A stretch of 64,000 nt of DNA from assembly GCA_017464425.1 (NCBI GenBank), contig JAFUDX010000011.1, forward strand, positions 1 to 64,000, read 5' to 3'. Below, piece by piece: positions 25,091 through 33,449 of the stretch. The DNA comes from Treponema sp. GTDB taxonomy: Bacteria; Spirochaetota; Spirochaetia; Treponematales; Treponemataceae. Both the position numbers and the translations under genes were made by a program. The notes beneath the pieces are model-generated. The model searched no databases. It was not told the DNA's origin and saw nothing but the letters and a program-made list of their open reading frames with translations. Each line of letters opens with the position of its first letter. The first letter of the stretch is position 1.

Positions 25091-26497
25091 TTACAAGCTT
25101 CCCTTCATCTCCAGCCGTATCAAATTGTTCATCTCGACGGCGTATTCGAGCGGGAGTTCCTTGCTCACGGGGTTGGCGAAGCCTGAGACTATCATCGTGC
25201 GGGCTTCTTCCTCGCTGATTCCACGGCTCATCAGGTAAAACACCGCGTCGTTTGAGATTCTGCCGATTTTCGCTTCGTGGCCGACATCGCAGTCATCGGT
25301 GTGGATGTCCATGGCGGGAACGGTGTCGCTTCGGGAGATGTTGTCGAGCATGAGGCTTTCGCAACTGACGCTTGCCTTGCTCCCCGCCGCTTCCTTTCCG
25401 ATGTAGATTGCGCTTCGGTAGGTGGAGATGCCGCCCGACTTTGAGAGCGACTTCGTGGTAATGACGCTCGTGGTGGCAGGGGCGATGTGCACCATTTTCG
25501 CGCCCGTGTCGAGGTTCTGCCCCTCGCCCGCGAAGGTGACTCCCGTAAATTCAGCCCGCGCACCGCGACCAATCAAGTCGCTCTGTGGATAGAGATAGGA
25601 AATGTGGCTTCCGAACGAGCCTGAGACCCATTCGATTGAGCCGCCCTCTTCCACTCTAGCTCTCTTGGTGTTGAGGTTGTACATATTTTTTGACCAGTTT
25701 TCCACGGTGGAATAGCGAAGGTGCGCCCCTTTTTTGACATACAGCTCAACGCAGCCCGCGTGAAGGTTGGCGACATTGTATTTTGGAGCGGAACAGCCCT
25801 CGATGAAGTGCAAGTCCGCGCCCTCGTCCACGATGATGAGCGTGTGCTCGAACTGCCCCGCGCCCTTCGCATTCAGTCGGAAGTAGGACTGCAGGGGAAT
25901 CTCGACCTTGACATTTTTCGGCACATAGACGAACGACCCGCCCGACCAAACCGCCCCGTGCAGAGCGGCGAATTTGTGGTCGTTCGGCTTTACGAGCTGC
26001 ATGAAATGCTCACGAACCATGTCCGCATACTCGCCCCGAAGCGAGCTTTCAAAATCCGTGTAGATGACACCCTGCTTCGCAACCTCGTCCTGCAAATTGT
26101 GATAGACAAGCTCGCTGTCGTACTGCGCACCGACCCCCGCAAGGCTCGTGCGCTCCGCCTCTGGGATTCCGAGTTTTTCAAAGGTGTCCTTGATGTCCTC
26201 AGGGACATCCTCCCACTTGCCCTGCATCTTCGTGTTCGGACGCACATAAGTCGCGATTTCATCGATGTTCAAGCCAGAAATGTCAGGTCCCCAGTCAGGA
26301 ACACGAAGCTCGTTGTAGATTTTGAGCGCGTTCTGTCGGAATTCGCGCATCCAGTCGGGGTCGTTCTTGTCGTCGGAAAGTTTCGCGACGATTTCGGGAG
26401 TAAGCCCCTGCTTGTTTCGGTAAAAGCCCTTCTCCTCGTAGCGGAAATCGTAGGGAGAGTCAGCCATGCTTTTTATGTTGAATTTTTCGTGTTCCAT
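25091..26497 (-). CDS. sufB: Fe-S cluster assembly protein SufB
   Basis: A 468-residue scaffold subunit of the SufBCD complex. Visible are SPYDFRYEEKGFYRNKQGL near the start, the beta-helix core (HLRYSTVENWSKNMYNL) and the conserved end with HEAKIGRISNDAVFYLMSRG. AAGGAA upstream fits the ATG at 26497. The codons for SPYDFRYEEKG are present a second time ahead of the broken yhcG-like gene at 27350-27377, so the 5' end of sufB has been duplicated or interrupted. The protein itself has normal length and should be functional. Confidence 0.93.
   Translation of the reverse strand: MEHEKFNIKSMADSPYDFRYEEKGFYRNKQGLTPEIVAKLSDDKNDPDWMREFRQNALKIYNELRVPDWGPDISGLNIDEIATYVRPNTKMQGKWEDVPEDIKDTFEKLGIPEAERTSLAGVGAQYDSELVYHNLQDEVAKQGVIYTDFESSLRGEYADMVREHFMQLVKPNDHKFAALHGAVWSGGSFVYVPKNVKVEIPLQSYFRLNAKGAGQFEHTLIIVDEGADLHFIEGCSAPKYNVANLHAGCVELYVKKGAHLRYSTVENWSKNMYNLNTKRARVEEGGSIEWVSGSFGSHISYLYPQSDLIGRGARAEFTGVTFAGEGQNLDTGAKMVHIAPATTSVITTKSLSKSGGISTYRSAIYIGKEAAGSKASVSCESLMLDNISRSDTVPAMDIHTDDCDVGHEAKIGRISNDAVFYLMSRGISEEEARTMIVSGFANPVSKELPLEYAVEMNNLIRLEMKGSL
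26431..26458. repeat. 28-bp direct repeat, copy in sufB
   Basis: This 28-bp sequence within the sufB start (codons for SPYDFRYEE) recurs perfectly at 27350-27377, on the far side of the yhcG-like pseudogene. Confidence 0.9.
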
Positions 26498-26523
26498 ATG
26501 TTATTCCTTATAAGCAGTTTTCG

Positions 26524-27334
26524 TTATTTTATATTTTCCGTCATCTGCCCCGTTTCTTTCAGCAAGAATTCTTCCAGCGTCTTTGTGTCGGGGAGTGTGA
26601 GCATGTAGGTAGAAACAAACAGTTTGTTGTCCATGCCAGCGAGCGCATATTCTACCATCTTTTTGCCTTTTTTGGTACAAAGCAAGATTCCCACATAGCT
26701 TCTGCGGATTCTTGCTGATTCCCGAACGAAAAAACAAATTCGTCGCAATTTGCCGTCTGAGTTCCTGCACGCTCCAGCAACATTTAATGCACTCGGTTTC
26801 GTAAAAGAATCGGGCTAGTTTGTCATCCACGGTCATTATTTCTCGAATGTGAGAAAAAGACAATTTTGAAATAAGTTGCTCCGCGTCTGTCTCAAATTTG
26901 AACGCATCAGCTATCGTTGCGCTTACCAACTCTGAAAAGTCCGATGCCATCGGACTTTTTTCGCTCAAAAGGTGCGATGCTGTCGCACTTTTTGAGAACA
27001 GATACCGTTGAATCTGCGGGTAGTTCAAATAAAAAGCCCTTGATGTTTTAAGCAGTGTTTCGTTCAAGCCCCTGCGGTTGATTTTTTCAGCAAGCCGTTT
27101 GATAAGCCTGTCGCCGTACTTGGCGCGGTCGCTTCCGTGTTGCTCATATTCCACGATGTAGAAGCCGATGAGATAGTTTCGCACGGTGGCAAATCGGTTT
27201 ATGGCTTTGATAGCAGAAATTTGTGCAGAAGAATGCAGTTCCACAATCGCATCTGAAAGCTGGTCAAAAGAGAGGTTCGCCGCATCATTCAAGTTTTCGG
27301 GAAGATTATATGTTACCGAGATTTCGTTACTCAT
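26524..27334 (-). pseudogene. decayed YhcG-like (DUF1016) nuclease gene
   Basis: The N-terminal DUF1016 helical domain is readable from MSNEISVTYN to about SVQELRRQIATNLFFR. The sequence then changes frame and jumps straight to the far end of the family, VGILLCTKKGKKMVEYAL and FVSTYMLTLPD. The PD-(D/E)XK catalytic core that should lie between is missing, so an internal deletion with a frameshift has destroyed the gene. YhcG-like proteins are nuclease-family proteins linked to mobile DNA and restriction loci. An in-frame double-hairpin element interrupts the N-terminal domain. The gene sits between two copies of the sufB start. Confidence 0.8.
26937..26996. repeat. in-frame double-hairpin element in yhcG-like gene
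   Basis: Two adjacent hairpins: AAGTCCGAT-GCC-ATCGGACTT (26937-26957) and CTCAAAAGGTGCGA/TCGCACTTTTTGAG (26964-26996, one mismatch). On the minus strand they encode SKSATASHLLSEKSPMASDF without breaking the frame. Confidence 0.75.
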
Positions 27335-27349
27335 TGCACCCCATGCCTT

Positions 27350-27410
27350 TCTCCTCGTAGCGGAAATCGTAGGGAGAAGCATCTATATCAGTGATTTTTG
27401 AATCAGTCAT
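27350..27410 (-). pseudogene. duplicated 5' end of sufB
   Basis: A GGAGAT ribosome site and ATG (27410) open a frame MTDSKITDIDA followed by SPYDFRYEEKG, the same peptide found near the start of SufB, and then runs into the yhcG-like gene. The shared 28 bp are at 27350-27377. The residues before the repeat differ from intact SufB (MEHEKFNIKSMAD), so this is not a simple copy of the whole start. It may be the original sufB start displaced by insertion. Confidence 0.65.
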
Positions 27411-27577
27411 TATAATCTCCAAGAAAAGTAGGTAATTCTAGCAAAAAACGAGAATTTATGCCACAAAGCAAAGCTGCACGCGTTTCGGCAGTTTTCGGCT
27501 ATTATTGTAGGAATCTGTTTTTCATGCTATCATCGGGAATACGGAAATCGTTGGCTTTTTCCGTTTCTCGCATACAT

Positions 27578-30394
27578 ATGAAAAACCGAATCCTGATTCT
27601 TACATTTTTTTTCACTTCTTCGCTTTTTTTTGCTGAAAACAAAAGTCTTTCCGCGCAAATGAAAGCCAGTTACGCATCTGAATTTTATCCAGGTGTGGTG
27701 CGCTATGCCGAAGAAATCCTAAAAACTGAGAAAGACTCTTTGGTCGCGTTTCGGGCGGCGGTTTATGAAGGTGAAAGTCTGTTCCGCATGGGACGAATCG
27801 ATGATTCAATTTCTATTCTGCAAAAATATTCACTAACTGGCGAAAGTTTGAATCCCGAATCAATTTTTCTGAATTCTGCGAGATTTTTCTGGCTTGGTCG
27901 CGGGTATTTCCAAAAAAATCAGATTTCAGCGGCACAAAGTGCTTTTTTTTCAAGCGCGGCGATTTTTAAAGAACTTCATGAATCCTACATGCCTGATTAT
28001 TACGCGCTTTCCATGCTGTACGGAGGAAAGTGTTATTTTATTTCAGATGATTTTAAGAATTGTATTCCTCTCTTTGAATATGTGATTGCAAACGGTCAAA
28101 AATACAATCGCTTCGACTACGAAAATTCCGTTCTTTCGCTCGCACAAAGTTATAATACACTCGCTGACGCAAAAAATGCCGCAAAATGCGAAAAAATGGT
28201 TTCTTCTCTTGAAAACGCAGGTTTTGACGACGAAACAAAATACTCGCTTCTAATTTTTAAAGGCGAATCACAAGAAAATCAAAAAAAATTCAAGCCCGCA
28301 TACGAAACCTATTGCTCGGTCATCGAAAACGCGCCGTCTCATTTGGCAGCAGTGGCTATGCAAAAAGCGTATGCCGTTTCTGCAAATCACAAGGCAGACG
28401 TAGGCAGTGAACCAGGAAAAGTACTTTTAAATGCCGAGCAGCGTCTTTCTGAATATCCAGATTTGCTTTCTGAATTCTGGACGCGGCTGGCAGCGGATTC
28501 TTTTAACGAAAAAGACTATCAAAAATCTCTTTCATATTTTAAAGAAGCCGAACATAACGCTTCCGCTTCACAAAAAGAAATCGCGGCAGTTTACAAAGCC
28601 GAAATCGCATATATAACAGCCCCGCAAAAATCCGAAGGAAGCAAAAACGCTGTTTCGATTCTTTCTGAGGCGGTCATTTCAAAACCACTTTCAAAAAGTG
28701 AAGTCATCTTGATTTCCCTCGCACGCTATTGTTCATACCTCAAAAACTGGAAAGACTGCGAAAATTACGCCTCAAAATGCCTAAAGTCAGAGAATTCTGA
28801 AATTCAAAAAAATGCGGTCTACTATTTTGCCCTTTCAAAATACGAAAACGGAAAAATTTCTGACTCGGTTGCCACAATCGAAGATTACAAAAAAACGCAC
28901 GAGCTTTCAGACAGGCATATTCTTTCGCTCTATGCAAAATCACTTGCCAAACAAGGAAAGTATCACGAAGCAGATGTCATTTTCTATTCACTTGGCGAAA
29001 AAAATCAGCTTGATAACGACGGCAGGCTAGATTATTCGCGCACGCTCTTGATTGCAGGCCACTATGTTTCCACCAAAGAGCAGGCTTCAAAAGCAAAAGG
29101 CGATGAAGCAGTATACCTTGCAAGTTTGGCATCATTCAATCAAAAAAAATGGGCAGAATCGGAATCAGGATTCTCAAAAATCACGACATCAAAAACACTG
29201 GCTAAAGAGTATGTCGCATATGCATGGTTCTATCTGGGGTATGCTCAGTATCAGCAAGGTGAATACTCAAAATCAGTCGAAACGCTCAATCACTTTGTCC
29301 AAGAAAATCCCTACCATCAATTCGCATGGTCCGCACATATGACTTCGGCACGCTCGGCTGCTCTGGCAAAAAATGAAGCCAAAGCAATCGATTCTGCTCA
29401 AAAAGCTGTCGGAACGGCACGAAATGAAACTGAACGAAACGAAGCGATTATTCTGACGGCAGGAATTCTTTCTGATTCAAAAAAATATGATGAAGCACTC
29501 TCGCTCCTTTCTCCTCATCTGAACAAACGCACTGAATTTGGATATGAGTGCAAATACCGAAGCGCGGAAATTTTAGTACAAAAAGACAATTTTTCGGAAG
29601 CAGATGTCTATTTCGCAGAACTTGCCCACACCAAAGACGCAAAGGCGGGACTTTTACCAGAAGAATCATGTTACCGAAGGGCGGAAATAGCCTACGCAAA
29701 CGAAGATTTTGCAACGGCGGCTGAACTTTTTGAAAAATATCGCAGGGATTTTGCTGGCGGACGCTTTTCTTTCGCGGCCACTTACTTTTCGGCGGATTCA
29801 CTGGCAAAAAGTGGTGACGAAACGCGGGCTATTTTACGCTATTTGCAGATTGTTGAATCAAAAACGGAAACATCATATCGATATGGCGCAGAAAAAAATC
29901 TCGTTGACTTGTATGCAAAAATCGGTGAGGCGGAAAATGCAATTGCAATGGCAAACCGAATGATTTCAGAATACGGCGATCAGGCAAAAAAAGACGGAAT
30001 TGACAAAAAAATCTCGGAAATCAAATCAAGCACGGTCTGGAACGCAAATTCTGAAAACGAAAAAATTACTTCCGCTGAAAAAGAACTTTCCAAGCACAAA
30101 AATGATAAACGGCAGGCCGAAAGCAACATGAAAAACGCGCTGTTCCTTGCCAATGCCTACCGAACCAAAGGCGAAAACAAAAAATCCGCAGAACTGTATC
30201 TGGAAGCGGCAAAATATTCTCGCATCGCAGGAAATAATCAAAATGCCGCACGAAGTTTTTATGGCGCAGTCGAATCGTTTGATGCGGCAGGGCTGTATGC
30301 TGATTCAAAAGCAACATACAACGAAATGAAAAAACTCTATCCGGATAATTCATACACGATTGACGCACAAAAAATCATCGAGCAAACAAACTGA
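27578..30394 (+). CDS. periplasmic TPR-repeat protein
   Basis: A 938-residue exported protein. I start at MKNRILILTFFF because that gives a clean signal peptide (cleavage after SLFFA); the longer open frame adds 40 residues without a signal. The rest is a long series of tetratricopeptide-like helix pairs (for example YAWFYLGYAQYQQGEYSKSV) up to the C-terminus. Such proteins in spirochaetes act as periplasmic scaffolds for envelope or outer-membrane assembly. The VanZ-like gene starts 31 nt downstream. Confidence 0.8.
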   Translation: MKNRILILTFFFTSSLFFAENKSLSAQMKASYASEFYPGVVRYAEEILKTEKDSLVAFRAAVYEGESLFRMGRIDDSISILQKYSLTGESLNPESIFLNSARFFWLGRGYFQKNQISAAQSAFFSSAAIFKELHESYMPDYYALSMLYGGKCYFISDDFKNCIPLFEYVIANGQKYNRFDYENSVLSLAQSYNTLADAKNAAKCEKMVSSLENAGFDDETKYSLLIFKGESQENQKKFKPAYETYCSVIENAPSHLAAVAMQKAYAVSANHKADVGSEPGKVLLNAEQRLSEYPDLLSEFWTRLAADSFNEKDYQKSLSYFKEAEHNASASQKEIAAVYKAEIAYITAPQKSEGSKNAVSILSEAVISKPLSKSEVILISLARYCSYLKNWKDCENYASKCLKSENSEIQKNAVYYFALSKYENGKISDSVATIEDYKKTHELSDRHILSLYAKSLAKQGKYHEADVIFYSLGEKNQLDNDGRLDYSRTLLIAGHYVSTKEQASKAKGDEAVYLASLASFNQKKWAESESGFSKITTSKTLAKEYVAYAWFYLGYAQYQQGEYSKSVETLNHFVQENPYHQFAWSAHMTSARSAALAKNEAKAIDSAQKAVGTARNETERNEAIILTAGILSDSKKYDEALSLLSPHLNKRTEFGYECKYRSAEILVQKDNFSEADVYFAELAHTKDAKAGLLPEESCYRRAEIAYANEDFATAAELFEKYRRDFAGGRFSFAATYFSADSLAKSGDETRAILRYLQIVESKTETSYRYGAEKNLVDLYAKIGEAENAIAMANRMISEYGDQAKKDGIDKKISEIKSSTVWNANSENEKITSAEKELSKHKNDKRQAESNMKNALFLANAYRTKGENKKSAELYLEAAKYSRIAGNNQNAARSFYGAVESFDAAGLYADSKATYNEMKKLYPDNSYTIDAQKIIEQTN

Positions 30395-30425
30395 TTTTTA
30401 TCAGCGCGCGCAAAAGGAAATGAAC

Positions 30426-30812
30426 ATGGTAAAAAAAATTCTAAAATGGATTCCGGCACTGTTCGTAGCAGGATGTAATTTTTATCTTTCAAGCCAAGAA
30501 CATATCGAGCAGATGCCAAGTTTTTGGAATGCCGATAAAGTTGTTCATTTTTTCTGCTTTGCGGGATTTTCTTTTTGGATTGCATTCGCGTGCAACATCA
30601 ACAAATTCCGATTGATTTGGATTCCAACGCTCATTATAAGCTTGTGGGCTATCACGGACGAAATTCACCAGAGTTTTACGCCTAGTCGAGAGCCTTCCGT
30701 TTTGGACTGGCTGGCTGACACATCGGGGGCAGCTGTGGGCGCACTGATTTTTGTGTGGGTAGTAACCGTACTATGGGAAAAGATTAAAAATATGCGAAGC
30801 AAAAAAGCATAG
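30426..30812 (+). CDS. VanZ-like membrane protein
   Basis: A 128-residue membrane protein with about four helices. It has the family signatures DKVVHFFCFAGFSF and DEIHQSFTPSREPSVLDWL followed by a Gly-rich last helix. The family includes VanZ of teicoplanin resistance, but most members have no proven role; a phosphate-type lipid or envelope function is suspected. I choose the ATG at 30426 because AAGGA lies 7 nt before it. It is cotranscribed with the TPR gene and followed by murA. Confidence 0.82.
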   Translation: MVKKILKWIPALFVAGCNFYLSSQEHIEQMPSFWNADKVVHFFCFAGFSFWIAFACNINKFRLIWIPTLIISLWAITDEIHQSFTPSREPSVLDWLADTSGAAVGALIFVWVVTVLWEKIKNMRSKKA

Positions 30813-30844
30813 AATTTCTATCAAATTTATGAGATACTAAAATC

Positions 30845-32131
30845 ATGCACAAATATCGAATTGAAGGCGGCATTCCGATTCGCGGAACAATCGCTGCCAG
30901 TGGAAATAAAAACGCGGCGTTGCCGTGTATCGCTGCCACGCTTTTGAGCGAAGAACCCGTCATCTTGCGGAACATTCCGCAAATCGAAGACACGGGCGTC
31001 ATGCTTTTGATTTTGCAGGCTCTCGGCGCAAGCGTAGAAAAAATCGGCGAGCATGAATGGAAAATCGACGCGTCTTTGATTCGCTGCTCGGACATTCCCG
31101 CGGAACTGAGCAAAAAAATCCGTGCGTCAATCTTGTTCGCGGGGCCCTTAGTCGCTCGCACGGGCAAGGCAATTATGCCACCGCCGGGCGGAGATGTTAT
31201 CGGTCGCCGCCGCGTAGATACGCACTTTCTTGCCTTGCAGGAACTCGGCGCACGCATTTCGGTAGAAGGCCCGTTCACATTCACGGCAAATAAGCTCGTG
31301 GGCGCGGACATCTTCCTTGATGAAACTTCCGTTACTGCCACAGAAAACGCTGTAATGGCGGCGGTTTTGGCAGAAGGTCACACAATCATAAACAACGCCG
31401 CAAGCGAACCGCATGTGCAGGATTTGTGCAATATGCTCGTCGCGATGGGCGCAAAAATCAGCGGAATCGGAAGCAATATCTTGCAGATTGACGGCGTTAA
31501 AAAACTGCATGGCACAGATTTTTCAATCGGACCTGACTTCATGGAAATCGGCTCGTACATCGGGCTTGCCGCCGCAACAAAAGGCTCAATCACAATCACG
31601 GGCGTAAATCCAAAAGACATGCGCCCCTTGCGCGTAGCGTTCGGAAAACTCGGCATTCGGTGGACAATCGACGGAGACGCGCTCACCGTTTCGCTCGGTC
31701 AGGAAATGAAAGTAAATACCGACTTAGGCGGCATGATTCCTAAAATCGACGATTCTCCGTGGCCGGGCTTCCCGCCAGATTTAACTTCGATTATGACGGT
31801 CGTTGCTACGCAAGTTGAAGGCACGGTCTTGATTTTTGAAAAAATGTTTGAAAGCCGCATGTTCTTCGTGGATAAGCTCATCTCAATGGGTGCGCGCATT
31901 ACGCTCTGTGACCCACACCGCGCCGTTGTTTCTGGCCCGTGCACGCTCCACGGCGACAAACTCGTTTCTCCCGATGTTCGCGCGGGTATGGCAATGGTCA
32001 TCGCCGCTCTTATCGCGCACGGTGAAAGCGAAATCAGCAATGTGTACCAAGTCGAACGCGGTTACGAAAATCTTGTCGAAAAATTGCGTTCTCTCGGAGC
32101 ACGGATTGAGCAAGTCGAGCTAGAAGACTAA
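30845..32131 (+). CDS. murA: UDP-N-acetylglucosamine 1-carboxyvinyltransferase
   Basis: A 428-residue enzyme for the first committed step of peptidoglycan synthesis, adding enolpyruvate from PEP to UDP-GlcNAc. The N-terminus shows GNKNAALPCIAA (Lys and Asn of the active site). The catalytic loop reads PPPGGDVIGRRRVDTH where E. coli has LPGGCAIGARPVDLH, so the Cys attacked by fosfomycin is Asp. The Cys-to-Asp form is known in mycobacteria, chlamydiae and Borrelia and gives fosfomycin insensitivity. A GATACT box 6 nt before the ATG suggests another leaderless or near-leaderless transcript, though its -35 is weak. Confidence 0.92.
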   Translation: MHKYRIEGGIPIRGTIAASGNKNAALPCIAATLLSEEPVILRNIPQIEDTGVMLLILQALGASVEKIGEHEWKIDASLIRCSDIPAELSKKIRASILFAGPLVARTGKAIMPPPGGDVIGRRRVDTHFLALQELGARISVEGPFTFTANKLVGADIFLDETSVTATENAVMAAVLAEGHTIINNAASEPHVQDLCNMLVAMGAKISGIGSNILQIDGVKKLHGTDFSIGPDFMEIGSYIGLAAATKGSITITGVNPKDMRPLRVAFGKLGIRWTIDGDALTVSLGQEMKVNTDLGGMIPKIDDSPWPGFPPDLTSIMTVVATQVEGTVLIFEKMFESRMFFVDKLISMGARITLCDPHRAVVSGPCTLHGDKLVSPDVRAGMAMVIAALIAHGESEISNVYQVERGYENLVEKLRSLGARIEQVELED

Positions 32132-32132
32132 G

Positions 32133-33449
32133 TTATTTTCCAATCACTGGCGCACGGGGCAAAATAATCCGCACGGTTTGCACCCGCCGCTGACTTTGCT
32201 CTTCTATCTTGTAGATTACGCCGTCTTTTTTGAGAATCGCGCCGATTTCAGGAAGCTCGCCAAAATTCTCCAAAAGCCACCCGTTCACCGTGTTGAAATT
32301 CTCGCTTTCCATGTCCAAGTCAAGCAATTCATTCGCATCGTCAATTTTAATGTCGCCTGGAACGAGATATTCCGTAATCGAAACAGGGTGAATACGATTT
32401 TCGGGCGGAAGTTCATTGTGGATTGAGTTGATGCTTCGTCCGAACACCGCACGCAAAATGTCGTCCATCGTGACGATTCCCGAATTCGAGCCGTTTTCGT
32501 CCACCGCAATCGCAAATGACTGCTTTTCACTCTTGAATTTCTGCAAAAGCTCCGTCGCGTACAAAGTTTCTGGCACGAACAGCGTGGGCTTCATGTACCG
32601 CCGCGCGAATGATTTTTTTGATTTTGTCGTCTGCTTGGGTGCGTTCAAAAGCACCGTCTTATAAAACAACATTCCCTCAACCTTTGAAAAATCCCCGTCG
32701 CACACGGGAAGGCGTGAATAGCCGCTCATCGCGAAAATCCGCACGATTTCGTCATATTCTGCGTCAATCGGAATAAACTGAACCAAACTTCTGTGCCGCA
32801 TAATGTCTTTGATATGCAAGTCAGTGAAGTCGAAAATCTTGTAGAGCATCTTTTTTTCACTTGATTCAAGCGTGCCTTCTTTTGCGCCCAGTTCAATCAG
32901 CGATTTGAGTTCATCTTCGGTAATCAGTTCTTTGGAATTCTTAAAGAAAACCTGCAAGAACGAAGTGATTCCGTCGGTGATTTTTGAAAAAATCCACACA
33001 ATCGGGAAGAGTAGTTTTTCAAGGAAGATGAGCGAACTTGCCGAAAGCGAGGCGAATTTTACGGGATACGCCGCCGCAACCGTCTTCGGAACGATTTCGC
33101 CGAAAATAATCAAAATAAACGCCATGACGAAAGTGGCGATACTTGCACCCTTGTCGCCGAGCAAATTGATTGCAAGCGTTGCCGCCAAGCCCGAAACGAG
33201 CGAAGTGACGAAGTTGATTCCAATCAAAATAAGAGAAAGAAGCCGATTCGTATCTTTTTTGAGGAAAGTGATTTTTTTGGCAGGGGAATTTTTCTTTCCC
33301 GAAGTGTCGTTTTTTTGCAGATGGCGGAGCATGAGGCGCGTAATCGAAAGAAATGCCGTTTCGCTCCCCGCAAAAAACGCGACCACAAGCACGAGAATCA
33401 CAACCGCAACGGCAGGAATGACGATGGAAGTGAGCAAGTTCAAGTTCAT
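32133..33449 (-). CDS. CNNM/CBS/CorC_HlyC membrane transporter-like protein
   Basis: A 438-residue protein of the TlyC/CorC group. The first ~190 residues are a DUF21 (CNNM) membrane domain with four helices starting at SIVIPAVAVVILVLVVAFF and FFAGSETAFLSITRL. A CBS pair follows (DIMRHRSLVQFIPID ... TMDDILRAVFG) and then a CorC_HlyC domain to the end. Relatives move or regulate Mg2+ or Na+. The name hemolysin for this family is historical. Its start overlaps the upstream paralogue by 4 nt, so the pair is translated together. Confidence 0.87.
   Translation of the reverse strand: MNLNLLTSIVIPAVAVVILVLVVAFFAGSETAFLSITRLMLRHLQKNDTSGKKNSPAKKITFLKKDTNRLLSLILIGINFVTSLVSGLAATLAINLLGDKGASIATFVMAFILIIFGEIVPKTVAAAYPVKFASLSASSLIFLEKLLFPIVWIFSKITDGITSFLQVFFKNSKELITEDELKSLIELGAKEGTLESSEKKMLYKIFDFTDLHIKDIMRHRSLVQFIPIDAEYDEIVRIFAMSGYSRLPVCDGDFSKVEGMLFYKTVLLNAPKQTTKSKKSFARRYMKPTLFVPETLYATELLQKFKSEKQSFAIAVDENGSNSGIVTMDDILRAVFGRSINSIHNELPPENRIHPVSITEYLVPGDIKIDDANELLDLDMESENFNTVNGWLLENFGELPEIGAILKKDGVIYKIEEQSQRRVQTVRIILPRAPVIGK

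Noticed and set aside
25721..26608. Long open frame (295 codons) on the plus strand
   Set aside because: It is antisense to sufB for most of its length, has no ribosome site, and its composition is that of a shadow of a GC-rich third-position gene.
27458..27577. Upstream 40-codon extension of the TPR gene
   Set aside because: A clean signal peptide begins at 27578; the extension is not signal-like.
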